Assembly: GCA_042095055.1 (NCBI GenBank)
Contig: JBELBZ010000006.1
Span: forward strand, 1 to 64,000
DNA from: UBA8752 sp042095055
GTDB lineage: Bacteria; Bacteroidota; Bacteroidia; Flavobacteriales_D; Sanyastnellaceae
Direction of reading: 5' to 3'
Length of the DNA stretch: 64,000 nt
Shown here: piece by piece, positions 17,198 through 24,757 of the stretch
How the letters are laid out: every line of letters begins with the position of its first letter
How positions within the stretch are numbered: the first letter of the stretch is position 1
Made by a program: the position numbers and the translations under genes
Notes under the pieces: model-generated
Databases searched by the model: none
What the model was told of the DNA's origin: nothing
The model's input: only the letters and a program-made list of their open reading frames with translations

Positions 17198-17218
17198 GTG
17201 GACACGGACAATGTCCAC
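17198..17218. promoter_or_regulatory. Perfect 7+7 inverted repeat between pyrD and a divergent gene
   Basis: Arms GTGGACA (17198-17204) and TGTCCAC (17212-17218) are separated by seven bases. The repeat sits 25 bases before the pyrD start (minus) and 28 bases before a TAGCTTTG box of the divergent gene, an operator-like position. Confidence 0.4.
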
Positions 17219-17245
17219 GCAGCACAAAGCCTCTAGAAGTGAAGA

Positions 17246-17253
17246 TAGCTTTG
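17246..17253 (+). promoter_or_regulatory. Candidate -7 element for the gene at 17268
   Basis: TAGCTTTG matches TAnnTTTG and lies 14 bases before the ATG, giving a very short leader. Confidence 0.4.
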
Positions 17254-17267
17254 GCACAACCTGAAAG

Positions 17268-17834
17268 ATGTTGTTTAACTGGGGAAAGAAAAAGCTCAAG
17301 CCTGAAGAGGTAGCGCGGATGTTTGTTCACGCAACCCTTGACAGCATTGAGGATGCTTGGCCTGACGTTCTGGGTTTGATGCGTGAAACGCCTCATTTGG
17401 AGCGCGTACCCGAGATTGAAGATGCAGAGGTAGGCCCATTCCTACTTGTCGTCATGGCCGGCAACTTGGATTTCATTCCGCACTTTTTTGATGCTGGGAC
17501 CGATCGCATTCTAGTGGAGGCCATCCTCAATGAACTCTCCATCCAATTGGAACTCCCCACCCAGCAGCTGGCTCCGAAGATTTCAGAAATGCGGGATGCG
17601 ATGGCCAAACTCAATAAACCTTCAAAGAAGACATTGAGTGCCATGTCCCGGGGTCTGTATATCGGGTATGACCTCAACGGATACCAAGAAGAATACTTCC
17701 GGTCGCTTTCGGTGCCCAATCCCCGGTTCTTGATGCAAATGGAGGACGTCCTCCAGCACTTCTTGTGGGATTGGTCTTCGTTTAACGAGCAGTACCGCGT
17801 GCAGGCGCAAAGCCTTCAGAGCGCCGCAGTTTAA
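17268..17834 (+). CDS. Hypothetical protein (188 aa)
   Basis: A soluble-looking protein with no signal peptide. It opens with MLFNWGKKKLKPEEVARMFV, continues with acidic amphipathic helices (ATLDSIEDAWPDVLGLMRETP, ILNELSIQLELPTQQLAPKI) and a C-terminal region rich in aromatic residues (GYDLNGYQEEYFRSL, LWDWSSFNEQYR). No cysteines and no recognisable enzyme motif are seen. It converges on smpB, with 22 bases between the stops, and is divergent from pyrD. I do not recognise the family. Confidence 0.75.
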   Translation: MLFNWGKKKLKPEEVARMFVHATLDSIEDAWPDVLGLMRETPHLERVPEIEDAEVGPFLLVVMAGNLDFIPHFFDAGTDRILVEAILNELSIQLELPTQQLAPKISEMRDAMAKLNKPSKKTLSAMSRGLYIGYDLNGYQEEYFRSLSVPNPRFLMQMEDVLQHFLWDWSSFNEQYRVQAQSLQSAAV

Positions 17835-17856
17835 CTGCAACCTCACCCCCAACGCT

Positions 17857-18294
17857 CTACCCCCTTCTGTCGAGGTCCCTCGCTTGGTCCCTGTCTTTGA
17901 TGGTGTGCCGTTTGTCAACGAGCTTTTTTCCTTTGGCGACGGAAATGTCAAGCTTGGCAAAACCGCTGGCCGCGATGTACAGCCTTGTAGGCACTACCGT
18001 CACCCCCACGTCACGGAGCTTGCGCTGCAGCTTGTTCAGCTCTGTGCGCTTCATCAGCAGCTTTCGAATGCGCCGCGTTTCGTGCGTGACATACCCGGCA
18101 TTGCCATAGGCGTCGATGTGCATGTTGAAAATGAAAAGTTCATCGCCATCAAACCTGCAATAGGCCTCCATGATGCTCGCCTTCCCACCCCGGATGCTCT
18201 TGATTTCGGTGCCCTGGAGTTGAATGCCCGCCGTGTAACTGTCCGTGAGGAAGTAGCTAAATGCTGCTTTTTTGTTTTTGATCTCAATGGACAT
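17857..18294 (-). CDS. smpB: SsrA-binding protein SmpB
   Basis: A 145-residue tmRNA-binding protein for rescue of stalled ribosomes (trans-translation). Diagnostic parts: NKKAAFSYFLTDSYTAGIQLQGTEIKSIRGG, FIFNMHIDAYGNAGY, HETRRIRKLLMKRTEL, YIAASGFAKLDISVAKGKKLVDKR and the basic C-terminal tail. The ATG at 18292-18294 gives the normal length; an in-frame extension up to 18360 would add 22 residues that do not fit the family. A TAATTTCG box at 18301-18308 sits only six bases upstream, suggesting a very short or leaderless messenger. The ssrA gene itself is not in this window. Confidence 0.97.
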   Translation of the reverse strand: MSIEIKNKKAAFSYFLTDSYTAGIQLQGTEIKSIRGGKASIMEAYCRFDGDELFIFNMHIDAYGNAGYVTHETRRIRKLLMKRTELNKLQRKLRDVGVTVVPTRLYIAASGFAKLDISVAKGKKLVDKRHTIKDRDQARDLDRRG

Positions 18295-18410
18295 GCCACT
18301 CGAAATTACGGCCAACCTTCCAAGGTGCAACCTCAAGAATGCGCTGCGCGTTCTTCGCACGGGGCAAGCACTTGCTTAATTTGCACCCATACGATTTTCA
18401 CACCTGCCTT

Positions 18411-20114
18411 TTGCCGAACATCCAGACCCTCCTTTTCGTCCTGGTATTTGCCTTTTTGGGAGGGGATGCCTCCGCACAAACGGTGGGCCTGTTCGCAAAC
18501 AGCCCCGCTTCATTTGATGGCTATACCCTTGTCGCTCCCAACGGTGCTACCCGAACCCACCTGATCGACAATTGTGGCCGCGTGATCAACCAGTGGGACA
18601 GCGGTTACCGCGCGGGGGAGTCGGCTTATCTGCTCGAAGATGGGTCTTTGTTGCGCACTGCCCGCCTCGGGAGCCAAACCTTCAATGGCGGCGGCATTGG
18701 CGGCCGCATAGAACGCTTCAACTGGGAAGGCGACCTGATGTGGAGCTATGAGTTGGCCACCGATACAGCCCACCACCACCACGATATGGCTTGGCTTCCG
18801 AATGGAAATGTGGTGCTGATGGCCTGGGAATACAAAAGCCCTGAGGACGCTGCAGCCGCAGGCCGAACCTCCGATGGCCCGCTGTGGCCCCCCATGCTGG
18901 TTGAAATTGAACCTGTGGGCACCCAAGGCGGCACGGTCGTGTGGGAATGGCATGCTTGGGACCACCTCATTCAATCCAGCGACCCTTCCCTCCCCCATTT
19001 TGGGATGCCAGAGGACAACGTCACCCGGTTTGACATCAATTACGGCAATGTTACTGGCGGTGGGTTCCCAGGAGGCAATGCGGGTGGCGATTGGTTCCAT
19101 TGCAACGGATTGGATTACGATCCAACGCGAGACCACCTGATGTTGAATTCGCGCAATTGGTGCGAGTTCTACATCATAGACCACGGCACCACTTCCGAAG
19201 AGGCCGCTGGGCCTGCGGGCGATTTGCTCTACAGGTGGGGAAATCCCCAGACCTATGGGCGTGGAGATGATGAAGACAAGGTGTTCTACCAACAGCACGA
19301 TGCCCATTGGATCATGGAAGAAGGCCCCGCAGCCAATGCTGGGGACCCCGCGCAGGCTGTGCTGGTGTACAACAACGGCAATGGAAGGCCGGGCGGCACC
19401 GGCAGCTCCGTCGACGAGTTGACCCTTCCATGGGACAGCAGCACAGGTACCTACCTGCTGCCATCTTCCAGCGATACCCAGGAGGCCTTTGCTCCACAAG
19501 GGCTCGATTGGACTTGGCCCGAAAACCCGAGTACAGCCTTCCACAGTTCCAACATCAGCGGTTCTCAGAGACAGCCCAATGGAAACACCTTGATCTGTGA
19601 AGGTGCCAGCGGCCACCTTTTTGAAATCACACCAGATGGGGAAACGGTCTGGGAATACATCACGGCTTACAGCCAATTCGGAGCCGCTACCCAAGGTGAA
19701 AATCCTTTTGGAAACGCCACATTTCGCGCCTATCGCTATGCCCCTTCCTATGCGGCTTTCGAAGGCCGCGACATGACCCCGGGAGACCCTGTGGAACTCA
19801 ACCCTCTGCCCTTTGATTGCATCCTTTACCCAGCGGAGGTTGACACCTCCATTTCAACAGTGCCAACCGCACTGCCAGAATCAGGGTGGTTGGCCTATCC
19901 GAACCCCTCAAATGGCAGGTTTACCCTCGACAGCCCAAAAGCAGCCCGCTGGTCACTGTCAGACAGCATGGGCCGCATCTGGGCCTCAGGAATCCTTGAC
20001 CCTGGCCACAATTTCTGCTCGAGCCCTTGGGCTCCGCCGGGCATCTACATGCTTTCGCTTTCCGATTTTACGGGCCTCCCCATGGGCCGACCGCGATTGC
20101 ACATCATCCGTTGA
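18411..20114 (+). CDS. Secreted arylsulfotransferase-like protein with T9SS sorting domain (first of a tandem pair)
   Basis: About 567 residues if the TTG at 18411 is the start, which places a signal peptide at the N-terminus (QTLLFVLVFAFLGGDASA); an ATG at 18339 is also in frame but adds 24 unlikely residues. The body matches the arylsulfotransferase (ASST) beta-propeller family: HHHHDMAWLPNGNVVLMAWE, VWEWHAWDHL, DWFHCNGLDYDP, FYQQHDAHWI, SQRQPNGNTLICEGASGHLFEIT, FRAYRYAPSY. Several histidines could supply the catalytic residues, but I cannot verify which is sulfurylated. The last roughly 75 residues (WLAYPNPSNGRFTL...) are a type IX secretion sorting domain. A TAATTTG box lies near 18378. 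Its paralogue follows after 25 bases. Confidence 0.85.
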   Translation: MPNIQTLLFVLVFAFLGGDASAQTVGLFANSPASFDGYTLVAPNGATRTHLIDNCGRVINQWDSGYRAGESAYLLEDGSLLRTARLGSQTFNGGGIGGRIERFNWEGDLMWSYELATDTAHHHHDMAWLPNGNVVLMAWEYKSPEDAAAAGRTSDGPLWPPMLVEIEPVGTQGGTVVWEWHAWDHLIQSSDPSLPHFGMPEDNVTRFDINYGNVTGGGFPGGNAGGDWFHCNGLDYDPTRDHLMLNSRNWCEFYIIDHGTTSEEAAGPAGDLLYRWGNPQTYGRGDDEDKVFYQQHDAHWIMEEGPAANAGDPAQAVLVYNNGNGRPGGTGSSVDELTLPWDSSTGTYLLPSSSDTQEAFAPQGLDWTWPENPSTAFHSSNISGSQRQPNGNTLICEGASGHLFEITPDGETVWEYITAYSQFGAATQGENPFGNATFRAYRYAPSYAAFEGRDMTPGDPVELNPLPFDCILYPAEVDTSISTVPTALPESGWLAYPNPSNGRFTLDSPKAARWSLSDSMGRIWASGILDPGHNFCSSPWAPPGIYMLSLSDFTGLPMGRPRLHIIR

Positions 20115-20139
20115 CAAATACCAAAAGCCAAAACGTGCC

Positions 20140-22515
20140 ATGAACCGCTTTCTGTTGCCGCTCTTTTTAATGAGCTCCATTGCTTGGGGTCAAAACACCG
20201 TAGGAACGATTGCCTATGACCCTGATCTGTACACCGATGGGTACACGATGATTTATCCGCACAACCAAAACCGCGCGATGTTGCTCAACGCATGTGGGGA
20301 GGTGGTGCACGACTGGACCATCGATGAGAACCGGCGCCCTGGCAACACGGCGTACCTGCAGCCCAATGGCGACATCATCATGACGTCGCGTCCAGCTGCC
20401 GTTGGTGACGATGCCATCTGGGCCGGTGGAGGTGGCGCTTCCATTGAACGACGCACCTGGGACAACCAAGTCCTGTGGAGCTTTAATGCCAACAACGACA
20501 GCTTGCGGCTGCACCACGACTTTACCGTGACGCCTGAAGGCAACGTGATCGCCATTTGCTGGGAGGTCATCGACAGCCTCGAGTGCATTGCCAATGGACG
20601 CAACCCCGAACTGCTCCAAGGAGGGGAGCTCTGGAGCGACAAGGTCATCGAACTCGAGCCCGACGGAATGGGCGGAGCGGAGGTCGTCTGGGAATGGCGC
20701 GTGTGGGACCACCTCGTGCAAGATTTCGACAGCACCAAAGCCAATTATGGTGTGGTGGCCGATAACCAACAGCTTATTGATGTCAATTACGGCACGGTGC
20801 TCAACCAGCCCCGCGATTGGCACCACATGAACGCCATCGATTACTTCCCGTTTTACGACACCGCCGGTCAAATCATCATGAGTGTCCCCACCTATGACGA
20901 GGTGTGGGTCATCTGGCACGATTACCAATTCAGCGATGACCTGATCTGGCGTTGGGGCAACCCCGCCGCCTACCAGCGGGGCGACAGCACGGACCAGAAG
21001 CTCTTCTACCAGCACGATATCCATTGGGGCAATGGATTGGGCGTAAACCCGGGTAACCCCGACTTCACGAAGTTCTTTGTCTTCAACAACAGGGTGCCCA
21101 ACGCCGATACGACGGGAACCCACAGTGAGGTGGCGGTGATCTCCCCCATCTTCGACGAATACGATGGCGGATATGCCTTTAATACTGCAACCGGACGATG
21201 GGGACCCGAAGACTTTCAGTGGACCTACACCCAACCGGGCCTCAGCAGCACCGGCCTGAGCTCCTTCCAGCGCCTCGGAAATGGTGGCAACCTCATCTGC
21301 AATGGCCGCACCGGAGAGCTGTTTGAAATCACAGAGGATGGTGAACTCGCATGGGAATACCGCACGCCCCTCCTTCAAGGCGCGCCTGTGGCACAGGGTA
21401 CCGAGTTGCAACTCAACAACAACCTCACCTTCCGCGCCGACCGTTACCCTCTGGACTTTCCCGCTTTCAACGGGCAAGACCTCTCTGCAGGAATGGTCAT
21501 CGAAACGGACCCTACGCCACTCGAAGTCTGCCAGCCTCTGCTGTGCGAAAACGGGTTGGCCTGCAACTATGGTGAGGAGGGTGACTGCACCTTCATCGAC
21601 ACCGACATCGATGTGGCTGGGCCGTTTATGCTGGGCCTCGTGGACTCCATTTCTTGCGCCAACGGTTATGAAGTCACCGACGATGCTTCCATCACCCTCG
21701 TCCCCTCTTCCGGGGGAATGGAAACCGGATACGAATGGTTCATCACGCCTGAAACCGAAGCCCTCATGGTGGCTTCTGGCTTCGAAATCCTGCTCAACGA
21801 CCTCAATTCACAATCCGTTGCCGTCTGCGGCACCGAATTGACGGCGGTCAGCGGGTTCTTCGGCGATACCACTGTGGTCAATTACGACGGTACAGGTTGG
21901 TATTGGCCCCTTTACGATGGCTATACGGCTCCTGCGAGCAATTTCGAAACGGGCTGTAACAACCCAGAATCCTGCAACTTCAACCCTTGCGCCCTGCCCG
22001 ATTCCACCTTGTGCACCGTGCTCGAATTGCTGGCAGAATCCAACACAAGCCCCGGTACAATTACTGCAGAAGCGGTGGGGGGAACAGCGCCTTACACCAT
22101 CAATATTCTGGATGAAAACCTGCAAAGCATCGGCTTCCCGACTTCAGAATCCGACGAACCTTCTTTTGTTTTTGTCGACCTGCCTGACGGCACCTATTGC
22201 TTGGAAATCACCGATGCCTCAGGTTGTACCGCCACCTCCTGTGTGCTCGTAGGCCCTATGAGTACAGGAGACTTGAACGCTGTTTCATTTCAGCTGCACC
22301 CCAACCCTGCCTCGGATGCTGTTCAATTGACCCTGCCTGCAGCATGGGATGTCAGGTCCATCACACTGCGCGATGCCACCGGTCGGTCATTGGCCACGCC
22401 GAGCCTTTCGGCATCGGGTACAATGGCGGTGTCTTCATGGCCTGAGGGCATTTACTTCATCGAAGTCCAACACACCAAGGGAACAGCGATAGAAAGGGTG
22501 GTCGTCCGCAGGTGA
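20140..22515 (+). CDS. Secreted arylsulfotransferase-like protein with SprB-like repeat and T9SS sorting domain (second of the pair)
   Basis: A 791-residue exported protein with signal peptide MNRFLLPLFLMSSIAWGQ. Residues 20-450 parallel the upstream protein: LLNACGEVVHDW, LHHDFTVTPEGNVIAICWE, VWEWRVWDHLVQDFD, DWHHMNAIDYFPFYD, FYQHDIHWG, SSFQRLGNGGNLICNGRTGELFEIT, LTFRADRYP. It then carries degenerate cysteine-rich 'ACNYGEEGDC / GCNNPESCNFNP' units seen in marine Bacteroidota surface proteins, a SprB-like repeat (GGTAPYTINILDE...LPDGTYCLEITDASGCTAT), and a C-terminal sorting domain beginning FQLHPNPASDAVQL. The pair probably arose by gene duplication with later gain of the middle domains. Substrate and catalytic activity are not established. 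Confidence 0.85.
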   Translation: MNRFLLPLFLMSSIAWGQNTVGTIAYDPDLYTDGYTMIYPHNQNRAMLLNACGEVVHDWTIDENRRPGNTAYLQPNGDIIMTSRPAAVGDDAIWAGGGGASIERRTWDNQVLWSFNANNDSLRLHHDFTVTPEGNVIAICWEVIDSLECIANGRNPELLQGGELWSDKVIELEPDGMGGAEVVWEWRVWDHLVQDFDSTKANYGVVADNQQLIDVNYGTVLNQPRDWHHMNAIDYFPFYDTAGQIIMSVPTYDEVWVIWHDYQFSDDLIWRWGNPAAYQRGDSTDQKLFYQHDIHWGNGLGVNPGNPDFTKFFVFNNRVPNADTTGTHSEVAVISPIFDEYDGGYAFNTATGRWGPEDFQWTYTQPGLSSTGLSSFQRLGNGGNLICNGRTGELFEITEDGELAWEYRTPLLQGAPVAQGTELQLNNNLTFRADRYPLDFPAFNGQDLSAGMVIETDPTPLEVCQPLLCENGLACNYGEEGDCTFIDTDIDVAGPFMLGLVDSISCANGYEVTDDASITLVPSSGGMETGYEWFITPETEALMVASGFEILLNDLNSQSVAVCGTELTAVSGFFGDTTVVNYDGTGWYWPLYDGYTAPASNFETGCNNPESCNFNPCALPDSTLCTVLELLAESNTSPGTITAEAVGGTAPYTINILDENLQSIGFPTSESDEPSFVFVDLPDGTYCLEITDASGCTATSCVLVGPMSTGDLNAVSFQLHPNPASDAVQLTLPAAWDVRSITLRDATGRSLATPSLSASGTMAVSSWPEGIYFIEVQHTKGTAIERVVVRR

Positions 22516-22520
22516 TTCGG

Positions 22521-22541
22521 GCATTACATTGCATGTAATGC
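22521..22541. promoter_or_regulatory. Perfect 9+9 inverted repeat overlapping the start of the paaG-like gene
   Basis: Arms GCATTACAT (22521-22529) and ATGTAATGC (22533-22541) are separated by TGC. The right arm contains the ATG start (22538-22540). Size and symmetry suit a dimeric repressor operator such as a TetR or GntR family site; a messenger hairpin hiding the start codon is the alternative. Confidence 0.55.
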
Positions 22542-23320
22542 ATGAAGACACCATCCTAACAACCCGGGAGGGAGGAGTCCTGACTTTGACTTTCAACCGC
22601 CCGGCTGCCTTCAACAGTTTCACGCAACCCATGGCTGCAGCCCTGCAGGAGCAGCTGCGCTCAGCCGATGCCGATGCGTCGGTGAGGTGTGTGGTGTTAA
22701 CGGGGGCAGGCAAGGCCTTTTGCGCCGGCCAAGACCTCAAAGAGATTACGGCAGAAAACGCCCCGACTTTTGAGGAGATTGTAGGCGGATCGTACAATGC
22801 CACAGTAAGGTTGATCCGCGGGCTTCAAAAACCCGTGATTGCGGCAGTCAATGGCGTGGCCGCCGGAGCAGGTGCCAACATCGCACTGGCATGTGATCTA
22901 TGTGTAGCTGCGGAAGATGCCAAATTCATCCAGGCCTTTTCAAAGATTGGCCTCATCCCAGACAGCGGTGGTACCTGGATGCTGCCCCGCTTGGTCGGAC
23001 TGCAGCGCGCAACGGCATTGGCCTACCTCGGAACTCCCGTGATTGCGGCAGAAGCGGCAGCCATGGGAATGATTCATCGGGCCTTCCCTTCGGAAGAATT
23101 TGTTTCCGAAGTGATGGCCCTGGCTGATCAATTGGCCGCGATGCCAACCCAGGGATTGGCTCTGACGAAACAGGCCTTTAACAAAGCCTTCGAGCAAGGA
23201 TTCAGCGATCAACTTGACACCGAATTGGAACTTCAAGGCGCCGCTTCCCGTACAGAAGACTACCAAGAAGGTGTGGCTGCGTTTCTTGAGAAGCGAAAGC
23301 CCACTTTTGCAGGGCATTGA
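22538..23320 (+). CDS. paaG: Enoyl-CoA hydratase/isomerase, PaaG-like
   Basis: A 260-residue crotonase-fold enzyme. Motifs: TFNRPAAFNSFT, oxyanion-hole strand CAGQDLKEI, NGVAAGAGANIALACDLCVAAEDAKF, and GLIPDSGGTWMLPRLVG, which together with the ending SRTEDYQEGVAAFLEKRKP closely resembles PaaG, the 1,2-epoxyphenylacetyl-CoA isomerase of the phenylacetate pathway. The crotonase family is broad, so a fatty acid or other acyl-CoA substrate remains possible. The rest of a paa operon is not next to it. The ATG at 22538 lies inside a perfect inverted repeat; a TTG at 22529 is also in frame. Confidence 0.85.
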   Translation: MHEDTILTTREGGVLTLTFNRPAAFNSFTQPMAAALQEQLRSADADASVRCVVLTGAGKAFCAGQDLKEITAENAPTFEEIVGGSYNATVRLIRGLQKPVIAAVNGVAAGAGANIALACDLCVAAEDAKFIQAFSKIGLIPDSGGTWMLPRLVGLQRATALAYLGTPVIAAEAAAMGMIHRAFPSEEFVSEVMALADQLAAMPTQGLALTKQAFNKAFEQGFSDQLDTELELQGAASRTEDYQEGVAAFLEKRKPTFAGH

Positions 23321-23322
23321 TC

Positions 23323-23643
23323 ATGAAGCACAATTCCGAGAACAGCGCAAGCTGGATTGACTGCGAAGAGCGCCTCCCGGGGGACGGGCAGCGCGTCCTT
23401 GCCGTCGTGCCCGGAAATGAGGTTCTGTTGCCCGGCAAAGCGAGTTTTGAGTTGCGGGATGTGTTGGTCCTGAGGTTCATGGAGAACTTCTTTTCTGCCC
23501 AGTCAGACCGCGCGGACAGCCATGGGCGGCACTTTTGGTCTGGGGAGGGATCCTCGAACCAATACTTCCAAGCGGTGACCCACTGGATGCCCATGCCTCA
23601 GGCTCCTCCTCCCCGCGAAGACGGGCAAGGAGAACAGCAATAA
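23323..23643 (+). CDS. DUF551-type small protein
   Basis: About 106 residues. The pattern SASWIDCEERLPGDGQRVLAVVPG near the N-terminus and VTHWMPMPQAPPP near the C-terminus matches DUF551, a small family of unknown role often seen in phages and scattered in bacterial genomes. The ATG at 23323 follows the stop of the paaG-like gene after two bases, so the two are probably cotranscribed. A TTG two codons upstream is also in frame. It is convergent with the DUF4359 gene. Confidence 0.75.
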   Translation: MKHNSENSASWIDCEERLPGDGQRVLAVVPGNEVLLPGKASFELRDVLVLRFMENFFSAQSDRADSHGRHFWSGEGSSNQYFQAVTHWMPMPQAPPPREDGQGEQQ

Positions 23644-23652
23644 GGACAGGGA

Positions 23653-23970
23653 CTACCGGGATTTGACAGGAAGGAATTGCCCTGCGATCCCCAAAAACAC
23701 CTTGGAGTCTCCTGCGATCTCAATGGTGTAAACAGAGGCGATGTGCCACTCTTGACGCTGGGTTAATTGCTCCGCAGCAGCCCCTGCAATTTGCCCCAAA
23801 CCTCGGCGCAATTTCTTTCCCAATTCGGTTTCTCCGGGCACATCATCCGCCAGTTCTTGTTGCACGTAATCCGAGAGGTAGAGGGAAAAATCTTCGCTGT
23901 CCGGATTGGTGAGGTACAATGCACCTCCTGCCAAGACCAAAAGCACGGTCAGGTTCAAGAAAAACTTCAT
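23653..23970 (-). CDS. DUF4359-like small membrane-anchored protein
   Basis: A 105-residue protein with an N-terminal hydrophobic anchor or signal (MKFFLNLTVLLVLAGGALYLTNP) followed by SEDFSLYLSDYVQQELAD, which is the pattern of DUF4359 ('TNP...Y..Y'). The C-terminal half (ASVYTIEIAGDSKVFLGIAGQFLPV) is predicted beta. Function unknown. It overlaps the stop of rsmE by four bases, so it is translationally coupled to that gene. Confidence 0.75.
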   Translation of the reverse strand: MKFFLNLTVLLVLAGGALYLTNPDSEDFSLYLSDYVQQELADDVPGETELGKKLRRGLGQIAGAAAEQLTQRQEWHIASVYTIEIAGDSKVFLGIAGQFLPVKSR

Positions 23971-24689
23971 GTCTTGGAATTGATGATGTGAAATGCCTGA
24001 ACAGCATATATGGCAGCTGTCTCCGTGCGCAAGCGGTGCTCTCCCAGGGTCACAGGTAAAAAACCACAGCGCCCGAAAAGCTCAATTTCGGTGGGTGTAA
24101 AATCCCCCTCAGGGCCAATGGCAATGGCGGCATTTTGGCCTAAAGGCAATGACTGGACCATGGACTGCCGCTTCCATTCGGGGTGCTCGGGCACCGGACA
24201 ATGTGCCAGTCCACGCCACACATCTTCCTCCAGCCCTTCTAGGGCCTCTTCCAATGGACGCGCCGGAAGAAGCTCGGGCAACCACGTTCTGCGCGATTGC
24301 TTCATCGCCTCCACCAAAGTGCGGTGCCACCTTTCGTACTTCTCTACTTTGCGCTCACTGCGCGCGGTCCAAATGGGCATGACCCTGGAAACGCCGCATT
24401 CACAGGCTTTCTCCAGAAACCACTCAAAACGGTCCGTATGCTTGGTCGGCGCGACCAAAATGGTCAGCTGTGGTGAGGGCTCGGGGTAACATTCCGGTAC
24501 GCCCACCACCAAGGCAGCATGCCGCTTTTCGATGGACACCACCTCGGCGGGGAAGACGGCGCCCCGGCCATCTGCCAACTCAACCGTATCGCCCACGCGG
24601 GCCCTCAATACCTGCACCAGGTGGCGCGCTTCGTCAGGACCCAATGAGTGTGGACCCGGCTGAATGTCCGGAGCGTAGAATCGACGCAT
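23967..24689 (-). CDS. rsmE: 16S rRNA m3U1498 methyltransferase RsmE
   Basis: A 240-residue SPOUT-class methyltransferase that modifies U1498 of 16S rRNA. The N-terminal PUA-like part (HLVQVLRARVGDTVELADGRG) is followed by the SPOUT core with KHTDRFEWFLEKACECGVSRVMPIWTARS, EAMKQSRRTWLPEL, IGPEGDFTPTEIELF and LGEHRLRTETAAIYAVQ (the knot motif). Length and motifs fit the family well. Downstream of pckA on the same strand with a 68-base gap that holds only a weak GC-rich hairpin. Confidence 0.96.
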   Translation of the reverse strand: MRRFYAPDIQPGPHSLGPDEARHLVQVLRARVGDTVELADGRGAVFPAEVVSIEKRHAALVVGVPECYPEPSPQLTILVAPTKHTDRFEWFLEKACECGVSRVMPIWTARSERKVEKYERWHRTLVEAMKQSRRTWLPELLPARPLEEALEGLEEDVWRGLAHCPVPEHPEWKRQSMVQSLPLGQNAAIAIGPEGDFTPTEIELFGRCGFLPVTLGEHRLRTETAAIYAVQAFHIINSKT

Positions 24690-24757
24690 GAAGACAAAGA
24701 AAGCGATGTCCCGGGACGCTGCGCCCCTGGATTTTAGGCTTCATCCACAGCGCACAG

